The notes beneath the pieces were generated by a model that saw nothing but the letters and a program-made list of their open reading frames with translations, had not been told where the DNA came from and made no database searches. 64,000 nucleotides of DNA. Origin: Argyresthia goedartella. Its lineage: Eukaryota; Arthropoda; Insecta; Lepidoptera; Argyresthiidae. Below, piece by piece: positions 1 through 10,620 of this stretch. The stretch is from positions 30,816,703-30,880,702 of the forward strand of contig OX463822.1 of NCBI GenBank assembly GCA_949825045.1, given 5' to 3'. The stretch's first letter is position 1; the number at the start of each line of letters is the position of its first letter. The position numbers and the translations under genes were made by a program.

Positions 1-1086
1 TACAGGTCAGGCCATAAGTTTTGTCACATACAATAAATGAAATAAATGACACAAAACTCTCTGTAATACAAACATTTACGAAAGGTAACAAATTACAGAT
101 TTAAATGACATTTAAACTATTCAAAATGACCTCCCCCATTTTCGATACAAGCGTTTAATCTGCGCGGCCAGTCACCGATAGAAGCACGCACGACATCCAT
201 GTCAATATTGGTCACTGCTTTAATCAGGGATGCTTTGAAAGACCCCAAATTGCAATGAGGTTTAGCGCAGACTTTACAGTAATGCCATATTTTATAACCA
301 ATGGATTTAAGTCTGGACTCGAGGAGGATTTTGAGTGCTTTCTGCCTTATGAGCTGATAGAGTTCTGCTGCTGGACTACCCAGTGTCTGTTTTTGAACAT
401 TGTCTGTGAAAGAGGATCCACGAGGTTTGTTAGGACTGTGTTTTGGTACACGAGTGCACTTGTTTTAACTCCTTTTTCACAAAAATACACCTCAGTTGGG
501 CCCGAATAGGAAACCCCGAGCCAAACCATGAATGACGAAGGATATATATAGATAGCACGTGGGAAACTTCTGCTCGCTTCTTCACTGTTTTGCGCATGTA
601 CTCTATCATTATGTGTGATTAAGATTTCCACGACATCAAAAAAAAACGTCCGAAAAAAGGATTTCGTGGTATTTTTTTCCCGCGTATCGCTTAAGCAAGA
701 TTTGGGATCTATCGAGCCTGATTTTCTTCAGTCGTGAGTTAAGCAAATGTGCAGTTTATCAGTCCAACGACTTCATTCACTACCCTTTTAACTGTAGTTC
801 TACTTAACCTCATCTGGAGAGCCAACAGTTTTAGCTTCCGAACGGGATTTCTTTGTATTCGCGCCTTCATTGCTTTAATCACTGCTGCAGTCCGAACAGT
901 ACGTGAATGACCGCTCCTCCGCTTATTTTCTAATCTCGAATCTTCCCTTAATCGTTTGATAGTACGATAAACGAACCTCAATGTTATTTACAATTTTTTC
1001 AGCAGTTTGAAAATCTCAGTTTGCGCGCGACCACAACGATGAATTGCAATTACCGCGACTCTATTGTCTTTTCGCGTCCACTCCAT
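1..1086 (-). mobile_element. Decayed maT (DD37D mariner-type) transposon copy
   Basis: Remnant of the same transposon family as the intact copy at 36410-37718, in reverse orientation. The terminal repeat begins at base 3, just after a TA at 1-2, and matches the intact copy's 3' terminus apart from small changes. The transposase start codon corresponds to 1084-1086 and the stop to 117-119. Two stretches are still readable in different frames. 739-981 holds the DNA-binding part (RFVYRTIKR, then [12 protein letters not shown]), and 347-631 holds the start of the catalytic part (SSFMVWLGVSY). The frame is broken by indels and stops, and no matching 5' terminal repeat is visible near 1230. Non-functional. 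Confidence 0.85.
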
Positions 1087-1239
1087 TTTTTAAATATAGA
1101 AATTTACAGAAAACCTAAGAATTTAGTTTTTTAAAGTATTATTTCGTATTTCGAACGCCTATAAGTTTCTTTTTTTGGTTCGGGTTCTAAATTGGAAGTT
1201 TGAGGCATGTAGATGTTTCTGATTGTTTATGACGTGTAG

Positions 1240-1775
1240 ATCTAATAGCATTTGAAGAGCTTGCGTGCTCTTAAATATCTGATGTGGACAGCATGTAACT
1301 ATTACGCTTTTTCTATACTTTATGGCACACACATTATCGTTGAAGTATTTTTCAAGTAAGTTGAAGTCTATTTTTCAATCATCTTATTAAGTACCTACCT
1401 GAGTCTACAGCTTATTTGCAGAATCTATTATGTATTTATTGTTAAAGTAAAATATTTATATAAGCATGGGACTGCCAATACGGAAACATTTTGATCACGT
1501 TTCAGAGCAATACAGAGCATATGCGTTAGCGCTTCCAAATTGTTATGTAAATGATTTACTTTAGTTTCGGACGTGGGGGAAAGTTGTGGTTGAATTAAAT
1601 TAATTTGAATACTCAGCTGTGGTTTTATTGAGTGAGCAATAAAAAAACATGTTAATTAGGTACTCAACTGTAACTCACAACTATATTTTTTAAATAAATA
1701 GCACCTTATCGTTAAAATGTATGCAGAAGTGTTATTAAGGGTAAATATTCGTACTAGATCGGGCGTCACAATTGT
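1240..1775. other. No gene seen; AT-rich spacer
   Basis: AT-rich sequence with no coding-like reading frame, no tRNA-like structure and no repeat shared with the rest of the window that I can see. Confidence 0.5.
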
Positions 1776-2075
1776 GACGACCTCTGTGGCGCAGCGGTTG
1801 TGGCTCTGCCTACCATGCGAGAGGTCCCGGGTTCGGTCCCCGGCCGGGACAAAGAAAAATAAACCCCAGTTCTTGGCTGTTTATATGTGTATGATGTCGC
1901 TGTTTCTGGTTCCCACGACACAGGGTATCCTAGTGTGGGGTCGGAAGCAATAAGTATATGTGCCTGTATATAAATGTTTATGTTTGTATGGATAAATATA
2001 TGTCCATTCGTCCAGGCATAGTTCATGATCGTAGGAATCATGAAAAGGAAGAAATTTTTTATTTTATTTTTTTAA
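1776..2075 (+). mobile_element. tRNA-derived SINE, family 1
   Basis: Starts with GACGACC, then a pol III A box (TGGCGCAGCGG, near 1787) and a B box in the T-arm-like stretch GGTTCGGTCCC near 1833. A tRNA-unrelated body follows, with the core CACAGGGTATCCTAGTGTGG near 1919-1938, and an AT-rich tail. The core is shared with the family-2 SINEs at 9052 and 35023 and with minus-strand pieces at 21160 and 39461. Short reading frames across this stretch are fortuitous. Confidence 0.8.
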
Positions 2076-2273
2076 ATAAGTGTATTAAAAAAAAAGGTAT
2101 GTAAATAAATAACTAGTAATTAAGTTGCGTAAATACTATGTCATTTGCATACCTGTTAAAGGTTTTATCAAGTGAGCCTGAAATTACATGTATAAGACCT
2201 AATGTAAACCATGATACGCAAATAATATTAGTTATTTCTTATCTCCAAAACTGCCGGGCTGCTGTGGATCCGG

Positions 2274-2350
2274 TTGGTCCAGGACCGCAATAAATGGCGT
2301 GATGAAGAGGAGGTCTTCACTCAACAGTGGGTGCAGGAGGCTGGATAGGT
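2274..2350 (+). mobile_element. LINE C-terminal scrap
   Basis: Translates to QDRNKWRDEE then FTQQWVQEAG and a stop. This is the typical C-terminus of an arthropod non-LTR retrotransposon endonuclease-reverse transcriptase. The minus-strand fragment at 5884-6075 ends with a closely similar peptide. Only about 25 codons survive. Confidence 0.6.
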
Positions 2351-3155
2351 AGATATATTTTTTTCACACCTTTCATTCGGAAACTTAAGTTTTGCTCCAA
2401 GACGAGAGGAAGCAAAATGCTACTTTTTTAATTTATTCATTGGCATGTAGCATTTACGCAATCAGCCAATTGAACACATATCTTAATAAAATAATCGATT
2501 GTAATTTCATCGTAATCGATTAAAAACGAACATGTTTCAAGTTTTAACTTTAACAACATAATATGAAAATTTATAAATATTTCGTAATATTTTAAATAAA
2601 ATCACAATAAATTATATGTTTTACTGAAATCAAAACTATCGATGACTGTTATTGTAATATAATGAATATTGATATCCGATACCATTGTAATATTCGATTC
2701 GATTATTTTTACACATTGCTATAAGAAGCACAGGAATATTTTATCGGTGGTGACCTTTCCCTAATCCTTCACAATCCACCATTATAAAAAAAAGTTCTGT
2801 TTTCGTTGTTCGATTACAGTATAAGTGGTGAAAGTATAATTCAAAGTATAGTTATTTCATTATTTTTACAGCATTTTATTTCAATTTTCCTCATAGTCGG
2901 TAAGTGTGAAAAGTTATGTTTCACTCAGGAGCAAAATTATTTTCGTCATGGGCGTTAGCACTTGATTCCTTCGCGAATCCTTCGCTTCACTCTGGATTCA
3001 ATGTACCGCCAGCGCCGTAAATACATCAATCATTTTGCTCCCTAGAGATACAAATAACTACCTATTTAATGTTCAATGGAGCAGCAGTGTACAGCGTCCA
3101 AAGTAATTTTTACGTCCTGATTGTCTAGGATTAACAGTTCATGTCAATGTCCGAC
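2351..3155. other. No gene seen; AT-rich intergenic DNA
   Basis: AT-rich with several ATCGAT/CGATT-containing stretches around 2490-2710. I see no coding frame or recognised repeat here. Confidence 0.45.
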
Positions 3156-3159
3156 TTTG

Positions 3160-3390
3160 CTCCTTCTTGGTGTTGCTGACGTAGTTGGAGACAGAGAGTT
3201 TCATTCATCTGAGGTAAGGTTCAAAATCATGTCACGTGATCTTTCAAATACTCTTGACACTAGCAAAATTGACCTCAAATGAGGTTAGCACGCCATATGT
3301 TATAGATACTTAGAAGTAAATAGCATTTGACAACTTTGACAGAAAGACAATTACACCAACGCCATCTGCAATGGGCTTTTGGAGATAAGG
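3160..3390 (+). repeat. Interspersed repeat family A, copy 1
   Basis: Shares many blocks, in inverted orientation, with 44627-44852. Examples are GAGTTTCATTCATC, CTTGACACTAGCAAAATT/CTTGACACTGGCAAAATT, CCTCAAATGAG and GCCATCTGCAATGGGCTTTT/GCCATCCGCAATGAGCTTTT. It directly abuts the GTCY-MITE that follows, and the second copy lies inside another GTCY-MITE, so the block may be part of a longer variant of that element. No coding potential is evident. Confidence 0.6.
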
Positions 3391-3399
3391 TGCCATTTT

Positions 3400-3795
3400 T
3401 AGGGTTCCGTCCCCTGAGGTTGCCAAACGAGACCCTATTACTAAGCCGCCGCTGTCGTCCGTCCGTCCGTCCGTCCGTCTGTCTGTCACCACCAGGCTGT
3501 ATCTCATGAGCCGTGATAGTAAGACAGTTGAAATTTTCATGGGGACAGATTATGTATTTCTGTTGCCGCTATAACGACAAATACTAAAAAACAGAATTAA
3601 ATAAATATTTACGGGGGCTCCCATACAACAACTCTTTTAATACCACATACAAACTAATGAATGCACCTGGCTACGTAACAAACAACACTTTGCTATGTAA
3701 AATCCAAACTATTCATTCCACACCATCCCTACCATTGTGCGGTGGTATGGAACCCTTCTTGCGCGAGTTCGACTCGCACTTTACCGGTTTTTTGC
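3400..3795 (-). mobile_element. GTCY-MITE, reverse orientation
   Basis: Begins AGGGTTCCGT, carries the microsatellite at 3457-3487, then the stretch CAGGCTGTATCTCATGAGCC and the block around GTTGCCGCTATAACGACAAA. It ends in the complementary terminus with AACCCTTCTTGCGCGAGTT and CGGTTTTTT. The termini pair as inverted repeats around GGGTTCCGT/GGAACCCT. This matches a lepidopteran MITE class known to carry hitchhiking (GTCY)n microsatellites. Other copies in the window are at 8584, 20440, 44449, 45625, 48340, 49085 and 54361. Confidence 0.75.
3457..3487. repeat. (GTCC/GTCT)n microsatellite
   Basis: About seven tandem GTCY tetramers inside the MITE at 3400-3795. The same array is present in complementary form near 54728-54772 and 48388-48407. 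Confidence 0.9.
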
Positions 3796-3799
3796 TTGT

Positions 3800-5880
3800 T
3801 TTTTTTCGTCCTCATTTTTTTGTAGGAATATAATTTAACAATTTTGGATCAGTATACAAGTAAATACGCTATTTATACTCGGTTCTAAACGTAGTTAAAA
3901 TAAATACAAGTATGGAATTACACAAATCAGCAGGGCCCATATTCTACTAATTGGCAAGCCTCTCACAGGCATATGACAGGATTCAGTAGTATAGTATTGG
4001 GGAGTCTAGGACCCATTTCCAGGTGTAACAGAATTTCCCTAAATCTCACCGAAGCTCACTGCGATCGCCCTCCTCCTCCAATATGGTTGAAGGAAATGCC
4101 AGCGAACCTCTCACACCGGAAAACTGTGCTAACTTGCCCAAGACGATTAAGAGAAATTCTACGATATGCTTGCGCGAGGCTTGTCAAATAGTAGCATAAC
4201 CCCATGACCGCCTGGCACACAATTTATGGAGAAATGAAAATTAAAGTTGCTCCGATCAAAAAGTTGTTCAGAATGATGTCCTTGACAACCACCTAAAATA
4301 TGACGGCCTACACCCAGTGAAAGCTTAAAAGCCTTTTTAAATGGAGTTATTTAGTTTTAGAACGTCCCTGTTGGATCTCTTTGTGATCCTACAGATTATT
4401 TATCTCTCACGTCCGCCTATACCCACACAAGGTGATGGGGTTCACATAGGTATCGGATATGTTATTCAAACTCAACATAGGCTTAGTTCATTTACCCAAG
4501 ATGGTCTAACTTAGTTCTTACGACATAAAGTTCAACTCTACCATAATCGAAGCAATTTAATGATTCATTAAGGATAACTTTTTGAACGACTTTGTAGGTA
4601 AATTCAAATAAAGATGAACACTCTGAGTATGGCAGGAGTAAAAGATAGAGCCCATAGGATTAGTATGTGCAAAAACAAATGGTACTTACAGTATCCAAAT
4701 CAAATCCACTGCTCAACCACGAAGGTTTACTAACAGCTGCAAACTTTTTTTTCCACCTGGTCAAAAGCCCACCATAGTTCTTATTCCGTTTAGTCGATCG
4801 ACGATTCACACAGTATCGATCCATTTTCACACACCACCGTTTTTTTAACACCATACGCAACGCAAATGCATGTGTGCAACCGTCAATAGTTGTTATAAAA
4901 CTAATAGAGTCCGAAATAAAATCGCGTCCGGTAGCCAGCGAACTAGATCAAAATTATCTTACGTAAAATCTAACGAAGCAGCCAGAAATTAAAAACGCCT
5001 TTCTGAATAACTTAGCCCGGTAAAGCGGTCATATCATTAGATTTTAACATGAGAACGTTTTGCTCAATTAATTTGCATTTCTTAGCAACTCCTGCAGATA
5101 ACTTTTTTTAGGCAATAAATGCAATCAATCTCAGGCCCGGCGCCCATTGCTTTCAGAACGTTCCAAAGAAAAAGAAAAACTTTTTGGCGCGATTTTCTGC
5201 GTCGCTAAGTGGCGTCGTCCTGTGACCAAACTGGCTCGGTTAATAATATCGCTTGGAGCAGTTTATTGTTGCCTTATTCGTCTTACGGTATGTCGGAACG
5301 AATACATGCGCGTGATTCGAATATTGCGGACAATGATTGAGTTTAGGCCAGTGACAATGTGACAATAGAACCGGCACGAATCATTTCGGCTTTGTAGCCT
5401 CAGTTTTCGCCATTTTAATAATGAGAGATGTTGCGCATACCTAAAACTACAAACGTGATCACGCGACTGAATGATGTAAGTGTAAAATGGAGCATCTATC
5501 AGAAGCATCCTGTCTTTAAATTGTAATGAAAGATAATATGCTTGTTGTTGTACCTGCATTCCATGAAAACCTATTCCATGTTTGAAACTGGCAATGTTTT
5601 ATCCAAAATTTATCAGAATGGTGTAATTAAATGGGATTCTTTAGGGATACTCATAATTTCATAATTTCTTTATTGTACACATACATTAAAATAACAAGAT
5701 ATTGAATAAAATACTGTAAAAAAGTGAACTTATTTGTAGGAAGAGATCTGTTCCAGCAAACCAAGTCAGGATGAGCAAGGTTCATCGCTGAGCACGGGTA
5801 GACCTATGTGAACAACAAAACCTAATTATAATTATCCTGGTACGTACATACCTACAGATCCTAAACAAAAATAAATAATG
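3800..5880. other. No recognisable gene
   Basis: Only short open frames occur (for example 3973-4191 plus, 4660-4860 minus, 5147-5362 plus). None resembles a protein I recognise, and none has convincing splice or domain evidence. The 4660-4860 minus frame is basic and begins within a stretch with YCVNRRST, but I could not assign it. Probably intergenic or intronic sequence of decayed repeats. Confidence 0.4.
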
Positions 5881-5883
5881 TTT

Positions 5884-6075
5884 CATCATCATCATCATCA
5901 TCATCAATCAGCCCTCATTCACCCACTGCTGGGTATAGGCCTCTTCTTCACCACGCCATCCTCTCCGGTCCTGAGCCTCCCGCGTCCACTGCCTACCCGC
6001 TATGGCGATGATGTCGTCCGTCCATCTGGCTTGTGGTCCACTCTGTTACCGCTTTGGTCCACTTTCCGTCATCTG
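5884..6075 (-). mobile_element. 3' end of a LINE with (TGATGA)n-type tail
   Basis: Reverse complement encodes RQWTREAQDR and, in a shifted frame, EEAYTQQWVNEG plus stop, followed by a (TGA)n tail seen as ATCATC repeats at 5884-5905. This is the usual end of an arthropod endonuclease-reverse transcriptase LINE. Frames are broken by small indels. The histidine run in the plus-strand frame is only the microsatellite tail. Confidence 0.7.
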
Positions 6076-6111
6076 TCCTTGCCAAATATATGTATATTAA
6101 TAACTTTATAC

Positions 6112-6363
6112 CTATCTATATACGTTTATATATTTTAAAAGAGATAGGAAATGCTTTTTCCCGCGACTTTTAAATATATTGAGAGTAGGACTATCCCTGA
6201 TGGTGCAGGGGAGTGCATTCCACAACCGAATGGCCCGGAGTCTATGCCCGTGCTCGTAGGACGCGGTGTTATGTTGTGGGGTCGTGGAAACTGCGTGGGC
6301 CCTCCGAGGCCTGCTGGAAGAAACAAATTGAAAACGGTCTCGTTGGATAGCGTGGATACTCAT
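6112..6363 (-). pseudogene. LINE reverse transcriptase C-terminal fragment
   Basis: The 83-codon frame contains LRAIRLWNALPCTIRDSP and then NIFKSRGKKHF. This is the characteristic C-terminal tail of Jockey/CR1-type reverse transcriptases (LWNALP..I......FK..L..H). Upstream RT motifs are absent, so it is a 5'-truncated, dead copy. Confidence 0.65.
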
Positions 6364-6628
6364 GTCCTACTGAAATGTCACATTTTGAATGCTGCCTTGC
6401 CTGCCTATCGCAAATCGCAATCGTTATGTCCATCGCACGATACTATATCAATGGCCACGGCCAGTGCATTGTTTTGTGTCTGAAGAAGTAACAAAACAAA
6501 ACACACAGCGATTTTATGCTATGAGACTCAATTCAATCAATATGCGTTTCATACAACCGGCCTCCGAGTAAGTGGCAATTTTCCTAACCTAAATACTTTA
6601 AACAAGGACGTAAATGTAAGTAATAAAC

Positions 6629-8085
6629 GGGCAAGTGCAAGTCGGACTTGCGCACGAAGGGTTCCGCACCACCGCACAATGGTATTCAAGTTTCTTGCAC
6701 GGGGATTAGGTATTTTTAATTTTACTGCGTATAATAGGGTATAAGGCAGGAAAATATTGTTTACAAAGCTATTGGTGTAGCTACTTTCATACTCTATGTA
6801 TGTAGCCAGATGCATTTCTAAGTTTGTAAGTGGTATTTAAATAATTTGTGCCTCCTCTATTTAAACAATACATTTCTCTATATTTTTCCTGTAATGTTTA
6901 AGTAAAGGCCATTTCAGGTTTATAAAAAATTGTCACATGATACAGTCTAAACAGTCTCCGTTTCAGGATTGGGAAAAATGCTTTCGTGGGTCAGGATGTG
7001 TGTCCGGATGGTATCCTCTACCTACAGCATGGTACTGATAGCCGCATTTCTCAACTGATACTCGTGTTTTTGTGTGAGCAGGTTGGATACATTAATGTTT
7101 TTTTGTCGATTCAGTTTTTGGAAATTTTACAAAATGGCGGAGATGTGGGTGTTTTATCATTTCAAAAAACCGCTAAAATCCAATCAGCTTGACGCATTTT
7201 AACAAACGAGGTGTCGTTGGATTTCTAGAGACCGTGAGAGTAATAGGCTATATTATATTTCAGTGAAATGTCAATAGGTTGGGTTTGAGACCGCAAAATA
7301 TAGTTTACAATGTTATTGGTGCGGCTACTTTCATACTCCATGTACTCCAGATGCATTTATAAAAGAAAGTGCCATTCGCAAGATCTACAGCTCACAGAGC
7401 CACTAGTTTTTCACAGGGGCATGTCTCAATAATTACCTGTAATATTTAATTTTAACGTACACTACCTATTTTTTTTAATTCTAGGATCAGTAGTTTCGAT
7501 AATAAATTACTAAGCGTCACAGGTTTTAAAAAAAAAAATAATGAGATCCTCGCAACAAAGCCTTTCAATAGATAAGACACACGAGACGGTTTCGAAAACT
7601 TTTATTTAAAAATTCTGTTTCGCCTCCCAGTTATGCCCTTCCCCCTATTTAAACCATACATTTCTCTATATGTTTCCTGCAATAGTTAAGTAAATACCTA
7701 TATTAAATTTTATTATTTATTTTATTTTATTAGGGGAGGGAATGGTCTTTTTTGTCTTTTTTCTTGAATATTTTAAAAATTAAATAAGTATTTCAAAGTT
7801 ATGAAAAAAAATAACTTCGCAACAAGCCCTTTCAGTTGACATGTCACATGACACAGTTTGAAAAACGTTTTTTTTTATTTCAGATTTGCTCCCCAAAATT
7901 GGCCCGCAAATTCAAAATGTATGTGTTTAACAGTTACGTGTATGGGTCACATAAATACATTTTACCAAATTGAAACTTAATCGGTTCAGTATTCGGTAGT
8001 TTAATATGACTTTCACACACTAAGGACAGACACACGAGAGATCCTATAATGGTTCCGTTTCCCTTTTAAGGTGCGGAACCCTAAT
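6629..8085 (+). repeat. Composite repeat bounded by GTCY-MITE-like termini
   Basis: Starts with the MITE terminus (GTGCAAGTCGGACTTGCGCA then GAAGGGTTCCG) and ends with GGTGCGGAACCCTAA. The interior is much longer than in other copies. It contains a block (6955-7345) that recurs at 47770-48150: GATTGGGAAAAATGCTTTCG, GATGTGTGTCCGGATG, CCGCATTTCTCAACTGAT and CAAAATGGCGGAGATGTG. Internal direct repeats are present: ATACATTTCTCTATAT occurs twice (near 6870 and 7660), and GCTACTTTCATACTC twice. No intact coding frame. Confidence 0.55.
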
Positions 8086-8264
8086 AGTGTGAGAAAGGGG
8101 TCAATGGAAAGGTCCAAAAGAAAGTGTTTAAAAGGAAGGCAGATAACTAACAGGGCAGTTTTCAGCGTAGTTTCTTTTGTTATAATTAATAATATTTTAA
8201 TATCGAGAAGGAATTAATTTCATAAAACTTAATCATTTTAGAGCCCAAACTGTTTTTATCCGAT

Positions 8265-8420
8265 TGCAGCGAAGCGAAGGTTATGTTTTTGACCTGTGTA
8301 TGTATGTATCTTCCTGTGTCCCCTCGTAACTACTCAACGGCTCAACCGATTTTGATAAATGATACGTCATCAGTTTCGTCTTGATGACGCGAGTTCACTG
8401 GATATAGGACATTAAACGGC
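8265..8420 (+). repeat. Dispersed repeat of the CGAACCGATTTT type
   Basis: Contains GCAGCGAAGCGAAGGTTATG, CTCAACGGCTCAACCGATTT and GATAAATGATACGTCATC. This is the layout of a common insect non-autonomous repeat (often Helitron-like) in which a sentence-like block ends with ACCGATTTTGATRAA. No defined ends are seen, so the family assignment is tentative. Confidence 0.35.
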
Positions 8421-8583
8421 TTTAATGAGCGGGCTAAAACACCTTTTTCGTAGATCCTAAAGTGGGGATAATAATAACATTAGTTTTAAACAGAGCATTT
8501 ACAGATTTTTCATATTTTTTTGCCAAAAGGCAGGAAAAAAAGACTTGAAAATCTAAAAAACCCGACTGAGGTACACCAATAAA

Positions 8584-9402
8584 ATCGGTCAAGTGCGTGA
8601 CGGACGCGCACACGAAGGGTTTCGTACCATCGTTCAAGAAAACTTGAGCACTAATGATAAAACAAAACGGAAACATCATTACGTGGATTCGAAGTCCTGT
8701 GACTTGAAGATTGCACAACCGATATCAAACCGATCACGCCACCACAACCATGTGATAAACTGCGATATATACGGTCATATTAGAATCATGATATGATTTG
8801 CCATATCGCCGAGGGCGCCGCCCAGATAATACTACCGATCGTTAAAACGATCAATTTGTTTCAAAGGATTTGAACCGTATCTTAAAGGGTTAGAGTTCAA
8901 AATCGCGATCCAATTTTCAAAAATCCAGTAACATCTGGGTTAAAAAACGTTTTTTTTTTATGGGAACGCCATTTTATTTATAAAATCTCGTGTTATTCCT
9001 TTGTTTCTGTAGCGGCAACAGAAACACACATTCTGTGAAAATTTAAACTATGACGACCCGAATGGCCGAGTCGGCAGCGACCTACAAATCCAAGGGTCCC
9101 GGGTTTGAGTCCCGGTGGGGGCAAATATTTGTTTGATGAGAACGGATGTTTGTACCCTAGTCATGGTTGTTTATCTATCTAAGTATAATATTTATCTATA
9201 TAAGTATGTGTATTGTTGTCTAGTACCCAAGATACAGGGAATCCTAGTTTGGGGCTAGTTCATTGTGTGTAAAATAGTGTCCAAGGTACTATTATTATTA
9301 TTATTATTTATGTAACGGTCCATGAGATATAGACCGCTGACGGTCAGAGGGAACGACGGACCAGCGGTGAGGCTTAATGATAGGCCCTTGGGCACGGAAC
9401 CC
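8584..9402 (+). mobile_element. GTCY-MITE copy interrupted by a SINE
   Basis: Opens with CGGTCAAGTGCGTGACGGAC and CACGAAGGGTTTCGTACCAT and closes with GGGCACGGAACCCTAAAAAG. The inner block GTAGCGGCAACAGAAACACA followed by TTCTGTGAAAATTT breaks off at 9050 and resumes at about 9309 with CGGTCCATGAGATATAGACC. The intervening 9052-9308 is the SINE. The (GTCY)n array of this copy has eroded. Confidence 0.7.
9052..9308 (+). mobile_element. tRNA-derived SINE, family 2, copy 1
   Basis: Head GACGACCCGAATGGCCGAGT (A box TGGCCGAGTCGG) and B box GGTTTGAGTCC near 9103. The body has TTTGTACCCTAGTCATGGTT and the core CAGGGAATCCTAGTTTGGGG, with an (ATT)n tail. It is nearly colinear with 35023-35292. The tRNA head is not a functional tRNA, since cloverleaf pairing and acceptor end are not maintained and the homology continues far beyond it. 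Confidence 0.88.
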
Positions 9403-9632
9403 TAAAAAGCACAAAACAAGCAGACAAGAGTTAACGTAATTATTGAGTTTCAATAAAATTATTATTAGCACAGAGTTAAATTTAATTTAATTTAAATGCA
9501 AGCGGAACCCACTGTATTAGATTCAATTGGTCCGGCCTGCATTTAAATTTTATATAATTCAACACTCATTCAATAATTTTATCGAATAGCAATAATTACG
9601 TTACGTCTTATCTGCTTGTTTTGGGCTTTTTA
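9403..9632. repeat. Long imperfect inverted repeat (foldback)
   Basis: The left arm, starting TAAAAAGCACAAAACAAGCA, is the imperfect reverse complement of the right arm ending TGCTTGTTTTGGGCTTTTTA. Complementarity extends for about 100 bp per arm (GTAATTATTG / CAATAATTAC, TTTAAATGCA / TGCATTTAAA) with a loop of about 30 bp. It lies flush against the preceding MITE end. It is either a MITE or a locus able to make a long hairpin RNA. Confidence 0.7.
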
Positions 9633-9784
9633 GTATACCGCAGTCGGATGTATTAGTTTTTTTTAATTACGTCATTAATTATATGTATATGTATGTATGG
9701 ATGGGCCAATCCCCCTGTAATGCCGGATGTCGGCCTCTGGATGCCGCACCGAATGGGAAATGACCTGACGGTATGTTGTATTTT

Positions 9785-10282
9785 TAACCCCCGCCGACCA
9801 AAAGAGCGTTGTTATAATTTACCCCCGCCGACCAAAAGAGGGGTATTATAATTAACCCCCGCCGGCCAAAAGAGGGGTCTTATAATAAATCCCCGCCGAC
9901 AAAAGAGGGGTGTTATAATTAACCCCGCCGACCCAAAGAGGGGAGTTATAATTAATTCCCGGCGACCAAAAGAGGGGTCTAATAATAAACCCCCGCCGAC
10001 AAAAGAGGGGTGTTATAATTTACCCCCACCGACCAAAAGAGGGGTGTTATACTTAACCCAGTTGACCAAAAGAGGGTTGTTATAATTAATCCCCGCCGAC
10101 CAAAAGAGGGGTGTTACAATTAACCCCCAACGACCAAAAGATGGGTGTTATAATTAACCCCCGTCAAACAAAAGAGGGGTGTTATAATTAACCCCCGTCA
10201 AACAAAAGAGGGGTGTTATAATTACCCCCGTCGACCAAAAGAGGGGTGTTATAATTAACCCAGGCGACCAAAAGAGGGGTGA
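9785..10282. repeat. 34-bp minisatellite, about 15 copies
   Basis: Tandem units with consensus TAACCCCCGCCGACC followed by AAAAGAGGGGTGTTATAAT, period about 34 bp, counted by eye as 15 copies with scattered substitutions and one-base deletions. Each unit contains CCCC and GGGG blocks that can pair around the GCCGACCAAAAGA loop. Open frames across it on the minus strand come only from the repeat. Confidence 0.93.
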
Positions 10283-10320
10283 TGTAAGTTTGTCGGTATA
10301 TCGGTGTGTCGGTGTTTCGG

Positions 10321-10620
10321 TGAGTCGTTGTGTCTGTGGCACCCTAGCGGTCAAATGGGTGGACGGATTTTAATGCGATTATTTTTGTAGTTCGTAGTAG
10401 ACTTCACTGCAACGGTTCTTAGATATATTTTATTAATATCGGATCAGCGTTTCTAATATTATCAGCTTCAATAGGAAACAAGTGAACCAAATTTTTGCCG
10501 CAAGTTTTCACTAATATGTCGGGATAAATTAAAACAACCCCGTGTGGTATTTTTTTTTTGATATTTCTACCTGTTATTTTAACTTTTCGCGATGAAGCAC
10601 AATAAAAAACTCAAAATTCC
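10321..10620 (+). repeat. Interspersed repeat family B, copy 1
   Basis: Sequence directly after the minisatellite (TGTGGCACCCTAGCGGTCAA, GGGTGGACGGA, TAGTAGACTTCACTGC, GGAAACAAGTGAACCAAATT) recurs at 44085-44215. This suggests the minisatellite is an internal part of a dispersed element. No coding frame. Confidence 0.55.

Noticed and set aside
1717..1953. 78-codon frame and a tRNA-like sequence at 1776-1850
   Set aside because: The tRNA-like part has A and B boxes but is the head of a SINE; conserved non-tRNA sequence follows and the same structure recurs in other places.
5878..6138. Open frame starting with a polyhistidine run
   Set aside because: It is the antisense of a LINE 3' end and its ATC-repeat tail; no protein family.
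9052..9125. Possible tRNA gene (also 35023-35100)
   Set aside because: Both are SINE heads with the same downstream body; acceptor and anticodon stems are not maintained.
9785..10282. CRISPR-like array
   Set aside because: Units are directly tandem without unique spacers; it is a minisatellite in a eukaryotic genome.
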